A stretch of 21,426 bases of DNA from Acidobacteriota bacterium (lineage in GTDB: Bacteria; Acidobacteriota; Blastocatellia; Pyrinomonadales; Pyrinomonadaceae): assembly GCA_023391155.1 (NCBI GenBank), contig JAEWBM010000141.1:1-21426 (forward strand). The letters run 5' to 3'. Both the position numbers and the translations under genes were made by a program. Positions 1-7,089 of this stretch are shown one piece after another. The notes under the pieces are model-generated. The model ran no database searches and was not told where the DNA came from. It saw only the letters and a program-made list of their open reading frames with translations. The number at the start of each line of letters is the position of its first letter. The stretch's first letter is position 1.

Positions 1-1252
1 GCACAGCGCCGATCGCCAGCAGTATCAGCGGATTCACGCCCTTGCCGTCGTCGGCTCCATGAGCGGAGGGGACGATCGCTGCCGGCATCGCCTTGGTCGG
101 GACCCCCGGTTCGGGCGGCGGCGGCAATTCCTTGACCGGTGCCGGCCAGAGCAATTTTCCGTCGTGCAGAACGATAGCTCCGCGGATCACCTCGTCCTCA
201 AGGTCCACATGCAGGTTGCCGTCATCGTCGAGCAGTTCCTCGAGCAATGCGGTCACGGTTGCGCCATAAAGCTGGCTCGACATCGAGGCCATTCGCGAGG
301 GGAGGTCCGTATAGCCGATGATGGTCACTCCCTTGTGCTCGACCACGCGGCCGGGCTCGGTCAGCACACAGTTGCCGCCCTGTTCGGCGGCGAGATCGAC
401 TATCACCGAGCCCGGCTTCATCGACTCGACCATGCCTTGGGTGATCAGCTTCGGAGCGGGCTTACCGGGGATAAGTGCCGTGGTGATGATGATGTCAACC
501 TGCATCGCCTGTTGGGCGAACAAGGCCATCTCGGCCTTGAGAAAGTCGTCGGACATTTGCTTGGCATATCCGCCCTTGCCCTCGCCCTCTTCTGAAATGT
601 TCAGTTCGAGAAACTCGGCGCCCATCGACGCGACCTGATCTTTCGTCGCCGACCGCGGGTCAAATGCGCGGACGATGGCGCCCAGTCCCTTTGCGGCTCC
701 GATAGCCGAAAGCCCAGCAACGCCGGCACCGATGACAAGGACCTTTGCGGGGTCGATGCGGCCGGCGGCCGTGATCTGTCCGGTAAAAAACCGGGGAAAG
801 TGTGCCGCCGCCTCGACCACCGAACGATACCCGGCAATGTTCGCCATCGCCGAGAGCGTGTCCATCTTTTGCGCACGGGTGATCCGGGGGACGCTGTCCA
901 TCGCAAAGACGGTCGCCTTTTTCTTTGCCATCCGGTCGATCAGCTCGCGGTTCTGGCCCGGCCATAAAAAGCCCACCAGCCAGCCGCCTTCGCGCATCAA
1001 CTCGACCTCGCCGTCTTCGGGCGGGCGGACCTTCATTACCAGGTCTGACGAACGCCACAGCTTGCCTGTGTCGCGGAGTATCTCGGCGCCGGCCTCCTGA
1101 TATTCGCCGTCGAGGGCATTTATCGCATCGCCGGCGCCTGATTCGACAAGCACGTCAAAGCCGAGTTTCTTGAGTTTGAGAATAGTCTGAGGGGTTGCGG
1201 CGACACGCCGCTCGCCGGAGTGCACCTCTTTCGGGATCCCGATGGTGGTCAT
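1..1252 (-). CDS. pntA: NAD(P) transhydrogenase subunit alpha, partial (runs off left edge)
   Basis: The product is the NAD(H)-binding subunit of the proton-pumping transhydrogenase, which moves hydride between NADH and NADP+ using the proton gradient. From the ATG at 1252 there are 417 codons without a stop, then the window ends. The start MTTIGIPKE, the run AMDSVPRITRAQ (residues 118-129), the dinucleotide-fold loop GAGVAG (175-180), TTALIPGKPAPKLI (257-270) and IGYTDLPSRM all match my memory of E. coli PntA closely. A Pro-rich linker (about 371-400) leads into a hydrophobic stretch (NPLILLAIGAV) at the cut edge. This is probably the first membrane helix, so the gene may be fused E. coli style rather than split. 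pntB would be expected beyond the left edge. No clear Shine-Dalgarno precedes the start. Family assignment is secure; only the C-terminal layout is unknown. Confidence 0.95.
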   Translation of the reverse strand, partial: MTTIGIPKEVHSGERRVAATPQTILKLKKLGFDVLVESGAGDAINALDGEYQEAGAEILRDTGKLWRSSDLVMKVRPPEDGEVELMREGGWLVGFLWPGQNRELIDRMAKKKATVFAMDSVPRITRAQKMDTLSAMANIAGYRSVVEAAAHFPRFFTGQITAAGRIDPAKVLVIGAGVAGLSAIGAAKGLGAIVRAFDPRSATKDQVASMGAEFLELNISEEGEGKGGYAKQMSDDFLKAEMALFAQQAMQVDIIITTALIPGKPAPKLITQGMVESMKPGSVIVDLAAEQGGNCVLTEPGRVVEHKGVTIIGYTDLPSRMASMSSQLYGATVTALLEELLDDDGNLHVDLEDEVIRGAIVLHDGKLLWPAPVKELPPPPEPGVPTKAMPAAIVPSAHGADDGKGVNPLILLAIGAV

Positions 1253-1342
1253 AGATTTTGGTTAAGAAATGCGAACGGTAAAATATTAACCCGCGGCGCC
1301 GCAGCTGCCGTTTGTCGAAATAGATGCTGGTGCCGGCGACCG

Positions 1343-1801
1343 TCAGCTCACGACTTCCATCTTCTGGATCGTGATGATCACCATCGGCTCGTCGCCTCCG
1401 GTCTTTACGTACGAGATCCAGTAACCCGCTTTCGGATACTGGCTCATCTTATACATTCCGCCGTCCTCACGGGGAGCGATGTCCTCGCCGAGAACCGCCG
1501 CGGGTTTCGGAGCAGTTGCCGCGTCCGTGTAGGTTATCGAGATCGCCCGGACATTTTTGTCGGCGTCATAAAAAACGCGAGCTGATTCACCCGACGAGAA
1601 TTCAAAATAATCCTCGCCCTCCATTTCATCCTCTGGCCGGCCGAGCTTTTCGCGCCCTTCGGCCAACGGCATCCCGATCTTGACGCCGCGATAGGCGTCG
1701 TAAACCGGCGTTTCAGAATCGTCCTGTGCAGAGGCCGACCCGGCCAAGATGAACACGCAACTCACGGCCAGTGCGAAAACGAGTGGTTTGATCTTCCTCA
1801 T
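1343..1801 (-). CDS. Small secreted protein, possible SmpA/OmlA-like fold
   Basis: This is a 152-residue protein of unknown function. A clear Sec signal peptide (MRKIK, then a hydrophobic core) ends at GSASA-Q, so cleavage is likely after residue 25. The mature part starts with a pattern like GVKIGMPLAEGREKLGRPED. Short 'G-x-x-x-G-M-x-x-x-x-x-x-x-L-G-x-P' stretches of this kind occur in SmpA/OmlA (BamE)-type small envelope domains. There is no lipobox cysteine, so it should be a soluble periplasmic protein. A near-perfect Shine-Dalgarno (GGAGGTG, 1807-1813) sits 5 bases before the ATG and fixes the start. It is followed by pntA after about 90 bases and may be transcribed with it. The fold assignment is a guess from one motif; the secreted status is well supported. 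Confidence 0.75.
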   Translation of the reverse strand: MRKIKPLVFALAVSCVFILAGSASAQDDSETPVYDAYRGVKIGMPLAEGREKLGRPEDEMEGEDYFEFSSGESARVFYDADKNVRAISITYTDAATAPKPAAVLGEDIAPREDGGMYKMSQYPKAGYWISYVKTGGDEPMVIITIQKMEVVS

Positions 1802-1878
1802 ATTGTCACCTCCGTAGTGATGCTTTTCGAGAAACTCCGGGACGGCGAAAATTTTCTTCTCGGCGTGGTGCAGGAACG

Positions 1879-1907
1879 AGGGTAAGTCTCGCCGAGTCCG
1901 GGGTCAA
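1879..1907 (-). promoter_or_regulatory. Possible sigma-70 promoter for the 1343-1801 gene
   Basis: Read on the minus strand, TTGACC (1902-1907) is followed after 17 bases by TACCCT (1879-1884). The -35 box matches 5 of 6 consensus bases and the -10 box only 3 of 6. It lies about 80 bases before the gene start. This is a weak call. Confidence 0.3.
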
Positions 1908-1927
1908 AGATAGCTAACAGCTTGATT

Positions 1928-2488
1928 TTATTGCATATCGGCTCGCTTTTCAAGAATAAGTTTCAGGGAGGCCAGGCCGTCTTCGAAATCCTTTCCGACC
2001 TCATTGTCCATATCCATTACCAGCAGCAGCAAATTCATCGGACGGGGCATTTCGCCTGTGAAACCCCATTTAACGCGGGTCTGCCCCTCGGCGGCATCCT
2101 CGGTGATGAGATAGGCGTCCGCCTTCGATTCGAAGGGCCTCAAGAACCGGAGCTCGGTATCGACACGTTCGTTCTCGACAATGCGTTTTATCTCCTGCTC
2201 GCCCTCGCCGACCTCCTCCGAGGTGCCCTTCCAGTGGCTGACGAAGCCCGGCTGGCCGTCGGTGCCGCGAAAGTTCTGCTCCATCGTCGGCTCTTTTTTG
2301 TACCAGGGGCCCCAGTCATTCTGGTTGCGGAGCTGTTTGAGATAGGCGAAGACCTCAGTTCGGGGGCGCTCGATCGTGACCTCGCGCTCAACTCCAAATT
2401 CGGTCGGTGTGCTAAAGACCGCAATGGCGGCGGCGGCGATTACGAGGAGAACGACGGCGACGAGTAAGATCAGAATATTCTTGATCAT
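1928..2488 (-). CDS. Membrane-anchored SRPBCC (START-like / polyketide cyclase type) protein
   Basis: A 186-residue protein. Residues 4-26 form one hydrophobic helix that probably serves as an uncleaved anchor. The rest has the look of the SRPBCC hydrophobic-ligand fold: a 'V-x-R-x-V-x-I-x-R-P-x-x-x-V-F-x-Y-L' opening strand and helix (about 33-50), the N-D-W-G-P-W-Y motif (57-63), then alternating strands and a long C-terminal helix (about 160-183) ending EKRADMQ. Members of this fold bind lipids or other hydrophobic ligands, and the ligand cannot be read from sequence. GGGAGGA lies about 8 bases before the ATG and fixes the start. It lies downstream of lgt (75-base gap) and may have its own promoter in that gap. 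Envelope location is inferred from the N-terminal helix. Confidence 0.8.
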   Translation of the reverse strand: MIKNILILLVAVVLLVIAAAAIAVFSTPTEFGVEREVTIERPRTEVFAYLKQLRNQNDWGPWYKKEPTMEQNFRGTDGQPGFVSHWKGTSEEVGEGEQEIKRIVENERVDTELRFLRPFESKADAYLITEDAAEGQTRVKWGFTGEMPRPMNLLLLVMDMDNEVGKDFEDGLASLKLILEKRADMQ

Positions 2489-2530
2489 TGCAGGTTCCTC
2501 CCAGGCAAGATGTATTCGCGAGATTGCGAC

Positions 2531-2559
2531 ACTATATGTTAAAAGTCGGGATTCCCCAA
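2531..2559 (-). promoter_or_regulatory. Likely sigma-70 promoter for the SRPBCC gene
   Basis: On the minus strand TTGGGG (2554-2559) is separated by exactly 17 bases from TATAGT (2531-2536). The -10 matches 5 of 6 consensus bases; the -35 matches TTG only. It sits in the 75-base gap after lgt and about 43 bases before the SRPBCC start, so the downstream gene can be expressed apart from lgt. Confidence 0.45.
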
Positions 2560-2563
2560 ATCT

Positions 2564-3553
2564 CTACCGGCCCTCCTTTTCGCGTTCGGCCTCTGCAAGC
2601 TGTTCCGCTATCGCGGGATACATCGCGGAGTGCCGCATATTCTGATGACGGTTGCCGTAGGTCGCGGGAACGTCGCGGGTCGCGTCGCTGGGGATAACGA
2701 GCGGGATAATGCAGATCGCCGCGAGTGCCAACCGGCGCGGCCAGAGGCGGCCTTCGATCCCGGCCGGCCTGAGCTGCACTTCGTCACCTCGCTTTCTCGA
2801 ACGGTAGATATTGATCGCGAGAGCGGCGACGCCCATCGCGACCATCAGAATATTGAGCATCTGGCCGTTCGGCAGGCCCCACATCGTCGTGGGATATTCG
2901 CGCAGCAAGTCGATCGGGATCCGAAGGCCGGCGTAGAGGATCAGGAAAAGAGCAGCAATACGGCCGGGAGGCAGTCCGCGGCTGCGAAGCCAAAGCAGAA
3001 GCGGCACCAATGCAAAATTCTTTAGCCCGTCATAGAGCACGACCGGGTGGCGGAAGCCCTCGACCCCGGGGAACTGCACGCCCCAAGGCAGATCGGTAAG
3101 GCTACCGTAGATCTGGCCGTCGATAAAATTCCCGATACGTCCGAACCCGAGGACGATCGCCGCCGAGATGGCCAGCAGGTCAAGGATCCGCCGAACCGGC
3201 GCCTTATAGAGATAACAAAATATGGCCACGCCCGCTGCGGCCCCCAAGATCAGCCCGTGAGAAGCAAAGCCGCCCACCCAAATACTCGGGATAAGCAAAA
3301 GGTGATCCTGATAAAACTCCCATTCGTTGTTGACGACGACCAGCGTCCTGCCGCCGAGCAGCGTGCCGACGGCGAGAAGTAGCGTGAGGTCATAGACCTC
3401 GGTTAGCGAAAGGGCGACGCGAGACCTGTTTTTCCGCAGAAATAAATGCGCGTTGAGAAAGCCGAGTGTAAAGCTCAGCCCGTACCACCAAAGGTGGACA
3501 CCTGCGACCGTGACGATCACCGGGTCGATGTTGTGGATAAATGGTCCGGGCAT
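2564..3553 (-). CDS. lgt: Prolipoprotein diacylglyceryl transferase (Lgt family), divergent
   Basis: The family transfers diacylglycerol from phosphatidylglycerol to the lipobox cysteine of prolipoproteins in the inner membrane. The 329-residue product has at least seven hydrophobic segments and the Lgt signature loop GRIGNFIDGQIYG (138-150). Residues that line up with the E. coli catalytic set by spacing are Tyr24, His99 (SHGLILG), Arg139, Asn142 and Arg211. Two positions differ: the usual Glu151 is Gln147, and the usual Glu243 is Asp215. The protein is also longer than E. coli Lgt (about 291 residues). It carries an extra hydrophobic segment (about 274-287) and a charged tail ending AEREKEGR. 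The ATG at 3553 has only a weak GTGAAAGA upstream. The gene lies 73 bases after gcvPB on the same strand and could be read through from it. The family is sure; activity is less so. Confidence 0.88.
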   Translation of the reverse strand: MPGPFIHNIDPVIVTVAGVHLWWYGLSFTLGFLNAHLFLRKNRSRVALSLTEVYDLTLLLAVGTLLGGRTLVVVNNEWEFYQDHLLLIPSIWVGGFASHGLILGAAAGVAIFCYLYKAPVRRILDLLAISAAIVLGFGRIGNFIDGQIYGSLTDLPWGVQFPGVEGFRHPVVLYDGLKNFALVPLLLWLRSRGLPPGRIAALFLILYAGLRIPIDLLREYPTTMWGLPNGQMLNILMVAMGVAALAINIYRSRKRGDEVQLRPAGIEGRLWPRRLALAAICIIPLVIPSDATRDVPATYGNRHQNMRHSAMYPAIAEQLAEAEREKEGR

Positions 3554-3626
3554 GATCTTTCACTTGATACTCGACCCGGACGTTTGCGTTGTGAAGCCGC
3601 CCGCTCACGCAGGCGGTACTGACAAA

Positions 3627-5150
3627 CTACGCCGAGCTTGCGGAGACTTCCATATCCGGCTGCCAGCGGAGCACGGGCTTGCGGGCGGCGGTCGCCTCGT
3701 CGAGGCGGCCGATGCGGGTCGAATGCGGAGCGTCGATCACGAGCTGGGGGTCTTCCTGTGCCTCGCGGTCGATGTCCTTCATCGCCTCGACAAAGGCGTC
3801 GAGGTCCGCGCGGCCTACTGATTCGGTCGGCTCGATGAGCTGTGCACCCTCGACAACGAGCGGGAAGTAGATGGTCGGCGGATGGAATCCGTAATCGATC
3901 AGCCGCTTGGCGATGTCGAGCGTGTGCACGCCCTTTCGCGTTTGGTTCTTGTGCGAGAAGATCACCTCGTGCATACAGTCGCCGTCGTAGGGGCGATGAT
4001 AGGTATCCTTCAGGTTTTCGCCCACGTAGCGTGCGTTGAGCACGGCGGTCTCGGTCGCTTCTTTCAGGCCCTCGGCACCGTGAGTATAGATATAGGAAAG
4101 GGCACGGATCATCATTCCAAAGTTGCCGAAGAACGCCTTGACGCGGCCGATCGATTCGGGCTTATCGTAATTCAGATGATATCGCTCGCCCGTCTTTTCG
4201 ATACGCGGCACCGGGAGAAATTCGGCGAGTTCCTCGGTACAGCAGCACGGCCCGCATCCGGGGCCGCCTCCGCCGTGCGGGGTCGAAAAGGTCTTGTGCA
4301 GATTAAGGTGGATGACGTCCACGCCCATGTCGCCCGGGCGGGCTACGCCGACGAGGGCGTTCATGTTAGCGCCGTCCATATACACAAGGCCGCCGGCCTC
4401 ATGAATAACGTCACAGATCTCCCGGATATTCGTCTCGAAAAGCCCGACCGTGTTCGGGTTGGTCAACATCAGCCCCGCGACGCCCCCCTGATCGCACAGC
4501 TCGCGGAGGTGGTCCATGTCGGTCAGTCCGGCAGAGGTCGAGCGTATGGTCTTAACGGTAAAGCCCGCGAGTGCGGCTGACGCGGGGTTTGTGCCGTGAG
4601 CGCTGTCCGGAATGAGCATCACGCGGCGGTCTTTGGATGCCTCGCCGTCACGCTTGTCCAAAAACGCACGGATCAGCATCACGCCGGTCATCTCGCCCTG
4701 AGCACCCGCGGCGGGCTGGAGCGACACCCCCGGAAGGCCCGTGATCTCGGCAAGGTCTTCTTGGAGGCGATAGATCAGCTCAAGCGCACCCTGCGAGCCC
4801 TCCTCGGGCGCGAGCGGGTGGAGCGATGTAAAGCCCGCGATCCGCGCAACCTTTTCGTTCAGCCGCGAGTTGTACTTCATCGTGCACGAGCCGAGCGGGT
4901 ACATTCCGAGGTCGATGGAATAGTTCCAGGTGGACATCCGCGTGAAGTGCCGAACGATGTCAACCTCCGAAACCTCGGGCACTCCCTGAAGGTCGTCATC
5001 GCGGAGCAGCTCGCTCGGGATCAGGTCGTCCATCGGCGTCTCATCGACATCCAGCTTCGGCAGGCGATAGCCGATGCGGCCCGTCTGCGATCGCTCAAAG
5101 ATAAGGGGCTCGTTCTGCGTGGGATGCTGTGTAACCTTTTTAATGCTCAT
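3627..5150 (-). CDS. gcvPB: Glycine dehydrogenase (decarboxylating) subunit 2
   Basis: This is the C-terminal half of the two-subunit P protein of the glycine cleavage system. It is PLP-dependent, decarboxylates glycine and passes the aminomethyl group to lipoyl-GcvH in the cytosol. It has 507 residues, normal for GcvPB. The PLP lysine is Lys286 in HLNLHKTFSTPHGGGGPG. Other recognisable runs are STWNYSIDLGMYPLGSCTMKYN near residue 75-95 (shown here with its key features: D-x-G-x-Y-P-L-G-S-C-T-M-K-Y) and SAHGTNPASAA. Just after the PLP loop is an odd cysteine cluster, CGPCCC (299-304), where I expect a Ser/Val-containing stretch. The frame is intact there. The start lies 3 bases after the thioesterase stop, with AGGA just upstream, so the two are co-translated or closely coupled. 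Its partner gcvPA is about 1.9 kb upstream instead of adjacent. Confidence 0.96.
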   Translation of the reverse strand: MSIKKVTQHPTQNEPLIFERSQTGRIGYRLPKLDVDETPMDDLIPSELLRDDDLQGVPEVSEVDIVRHFTRMSTWNYSIDLGMYPLGSCTMKYNSRLNEKVARIAGFTSLHPLAPEEGSQGALELIYRLQEDLAEITGLPGVSLQPAAGAQGEMTGVMLIRAFLDKRDGEASKDRRVMLIPDSAHGTNPASAALAGFTVKTIRSTSAGLTDMDHLRELCDQGGVAGLMLTNPNTVGLFETNIREICDVIHEAGGLVYMDGANMNALVGVARPGDMGVDVIHLNLHKTFSTPHGGGGPGCGPCCCTEELAEFLPVPRIEKTGERYHLNYDKPESIGRVKAFFGNFGMMIRALSYIYTHGAEGLKEATETAVLNARYVGENLKDTYHRPYDGDCMHEVIFSHKNQTRKGVHTLDIAKRLIDYGFHPPTIYFPLVVEGAQLIEPTESVGRADLDAFVEAMKDIDREAQEDPQLVIDAPHSTRIGRLDEATAARKPVLRWQPDMEVSASSA

Positions 5151-5153
5151 ATC

Positions 5154-5612
5154 CTATTTCTTAATGCTCGAGGGCAACTCCTCAAAATCTTCCGTATGCA
5201 TCAGCGACGACCACATGGCGGCTATCGGTTCCGGCGGAATGATCAGCTTGCGTGAATCGAGGCTCATCCAACCGCCGATCGAAAACAGCCTTGCGGCAAG
5301 CGTTCCGTCGCTTTTGAACATATCCTGCCGCAGCTTGAATCGCGAGACGTCGCTGCTCACGCCCGCCAGTTTCAGGTCGACGCGAAGCTCCTCCATCAGG
5401 TGCAGCTCGCGGCGGTATTCGATCTCGTCTTTCATTAGCACGGGGCCGAACCGCCTGCGGTGAAACTCGGCAGCAGGGAATCCATTCGCCTCAAAATAGG
5501 CGATCCGCACATCGACCGCGAGGTCGATATAGGCGGTGTTTCGCAGATGGCCGTTCATATCGACGTCAGACCATCCGACATAAAACGTTCTTTCAAAGGC
5601 CTCGCCCGTCAT
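5154..5612 (-). CDS. Acyl-CoA thioesterase, 4-hydroxybenzoyl-CoA thioesterase (hotdog) type
   Basis: A 152-residue single hotdog domain. Enzymes of this family hydrolyse acyl-CoA or acyl-ACP thioesters, usually as tetramers. The N-terminal run FYVGWSDVDMNGHLRNTAY is the family signature, with Asp16 at the catalytic position and the N-G-H loop at 20-22. The following Y-x-x-L-A-x-x-x-R-x-x-Y helix is also typical. There is no signal peptide, so it is cytosolic. The ATG overlaps the stop of the aminotransferase gene in an ATGA (5609-5612), and gcvPB begins 3 bases after its stop. The substrate is not evident from the sequence. A link to glycine cleavage is not obvious and rests only on the gene order. 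Confidence 0.85.
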   Translation of the reverse strand: MTGEAFERTFYVGWSDVDMNGHLRNTAYIDLAVDVRIAYFEANGFPAAEFHRRRFGPVLMKDEIEYRRELHLMEELRVDLKLAGVSSDVSRFKLRQDMFKSDGTLAARLFSIGGWMSLDSRKLIIPPEPIAAMWSSLMHTEDFEELPSSIKK

Positions 5613-6931
5613 GCCTTCGGCAGCCCCCGGCGTGCCACATCCTCGACGACATTGCAGAAGCGGTCAAGCTCCCACTTGGTCGTATACACATTCGGCGTGA
5701 TCCGAATGCCGGTAAATTCGTCATGTACGATCGGCGTTGTAAAGATCTTGTGTTTCGCCATCAGATAGCTGCCCATCGCGACGGGGTCAATGTCTTTGAT
5801 GGCGAAATTGGCAATTGCACACGACTGTGCCGGGTCAAACGACGTGTTAAATCGTACGCCGGGTACATCTTTGATCGCGTTCATCCAATATCGCGAGAGA
5901 TACCTTAGCCGTTCCTCTTTGCGCTTGCCGCCTATGGCGTTATGAAACAGGACCGCCTCGCCGATCGCGAGCCGCATTGCGGCCGAGTGCGTTCCGATCT
6001 CTTCGAACTTGCGGATATCGCCCTTCTGCTTATCCTCGGCGGCCATCAGCGGCCAGATCGTCGGGATCTTGTCCTTCTTTACAAAAAGCAGGCCGGTGCC
6101 CTTCGGGGCGTAGAGCCATTTATGCAGCGAGGTCCCGTAATAATCGCAGCCGAGATCGCTCTGTTTGAAATCGAACTGAGCGAAGGAATGTGCCCCATCG
6201 ACTATCGTTTCGATCCCGCGGGCCCGAGCCATCTCGCAGACCTTTTTCACGGGCATGATCTGTCCGGTCAAGTTAATGGTATGCGAGATGAGAATGAGTT
6301 TAGTGCGCGGCGTGACCGCCCTTTCATAGGCGGCGGCGATATCGTCGACATTATCGGGTGCGATCGGAACACTGATCAGCTTTAGCTTGAGGCCTTCTCG
6401 CAGTTCCCGCTGCCGCAGCGTCGTGAGCATTCGCGGGTAATCCTGTGTCGTGGTCAGGATCTCGTCGCCGCTCTTGAGGTCCATTCCCATAAGGAGGATC
6501 TCGAGCGATTCCGACGCATTCCGCGTGATGGCGATCTCTTCACGGTCGCAGCCGAAGATCTCTGCGAGGCCGGTGCGCACGGTCTCTGACTGCGGCTCGA
6601 GTATCTGCCACATCGTATAGGCGGTCGCGTCTTCCTGTTGCCAGGTGTAGCGGACGAATGCTTCGGTCACGAGCCGAGGACTGGGACTTACGCCGCCGTT
6701 GTTCAGGTTGATGATCCCGCGGGTTACGGAGAAGGCCTGTTGGATCGTCGTCCAGTAGTCTTCGTGAAGAGCGGCCTCGGCGGCCGAGAGATGGGCGATG
6801 CTCCTGCTTGCCGCACTGATGTTTTCAAAGAGCGAGCCGACGGCGGCGGATGACAGGGCCATCAGGCCAAGGCCCTTTCCGGCGGAGGCCAGGAACTTAC
6901 GGCGGTCCAGATCGGGGAAGGGGGTTCTCAT
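5609..6931 (-). CDS. Tat-exported class V aminotransferase (CefD / cysteine desulfurase-like)
   Basis: A 440-residue PLP enzyme of aminotransferase class V, the group that holds isopenicillin-N epimerases and SufS/NifS desulfurases. The N-terminus carries a twin-arginine signal: Arg10-Arg11 in DRRKFLASAG, followed by a moderately hydrophobic stretch and a likely cleavage region near residues 38-41. The enzyme should therefore fold with PLP in the cytoplasm and be exported. The PLP lysine is Lys271 in YYGTSLHKWLYAPKGTG; upstream are NLNNGGVSPSP (about 75-85), RNASESLE and VDGAHSFAQFD. There is no clear desulfurase active-site cysteine loop, so I favour an amino-acid lyase, epimerase or transaminase. 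It overlaps its neighbours on both sides by 4 bases (ATGA). The reaction and substrate are unknown. Confidence 0.88.
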   Translation of the reverse strand: MRTPFPDLDRRKFLASAGKGLGLMALSSAAVGSLFENISAASRSIAHLSAAEAALHEDYWTTIQQAFSVTRGIINLNNGGVSPSPRLVTEAFVRYTWQQEDATAYTMWQILEPQSETVRTGLAEIFGCDREEIAITRNASESLEILLMGMDLKSGDEILTTTQDYPRMLTTLRQRELREGLKLKLISVPIAPDNVDDIAAAYERAVTPRTKLILISHTINLTGQIMPVKKVCEMARARGIETIVDGAHSFAQFDFKQSDLGCDYYGTSLHKWLYAPKGTGLLFVKKDKIPTIWPLMAAEDKQKGDIRKFEEIGTHSAAMRLAIGEAVLFHNAIGGKRKEERLRYLSRYWMNAIKDVPGVRFNTSFDPAQSCAIANFAIKDIDPVAMGSYLMAKHKIFTTPIVHDEFTGIRITPNVYTTKWELDRFCNVVEDVARRGLPKA

Positions 6932-7077
6932 GGTCTATCCTCGCCCTTGGCAGCGGCTCGAGCCTCCCGCGCTCGCCGGGCCCTGCCGTTTATCCTCCAT
7001 ACCATATAGCCGCCGATGCCGAACGCGAAGAAGGGAACAACTATCGCTGAAATTAAGATGATCTCGGTTGTTCCCAT
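6928..7077 (-). CDS. Small single-pass membrane protein, 49 residues
   Basis: An ORF of 49 codons plus stop begins at the ATG at 7077 (MGTTEIILISAIVVPFFAFG) and ends TGA at 6928. It overlaps the aminotransferase ATG by 4 bases (ATGA). Residues about 5-27 are one hydrophobic helix with a Gly-rich C-terminal end (G-I-G-G-Y). The rest is a short, strongly basic tail (RINGRARRAREARAAAKG), which predicts N-out, C-in topology. It lies only 12 bases after the gcvPA stop. The tight overlap, codon use and sensible topology make it a real gene. I do not recognise a family. A role next to the exported aminotransferase (membrane tether or assembly partner) is inference. Confidence 0.75.
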   Translation of the reverse strand: MGTTEIILISAIVVPFFAFGIGGYMVWRINGRARRAREARAAAKGEDRP

Positions 7078-7089
7078 GTTTCTATCGCT

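Noticed and set aside
1922..2467. Open frame on the plus strand opposite the SRPBCC gene
   Set aside because: It mirrors the SRPBCC gene, which has a strong SD, signal-anchor helix and family motifs; the antisense product has none.
4239..4256. Frameshift explaining the CGPCCC stretch in gcvPB
   Set aside because: The protein matches the GcvPB family on both sides in the same frame (HGGGGPG before, EELAEFLPVPRIEKTG after), so the reading frame is intact.
3882..4580. Long open frame on the plus strand opposite gcvPB
   Set aside because: It lies wholly antisense to a well-conserved gene; the product has no recognisable motif and GC-rich third positions create such frames.
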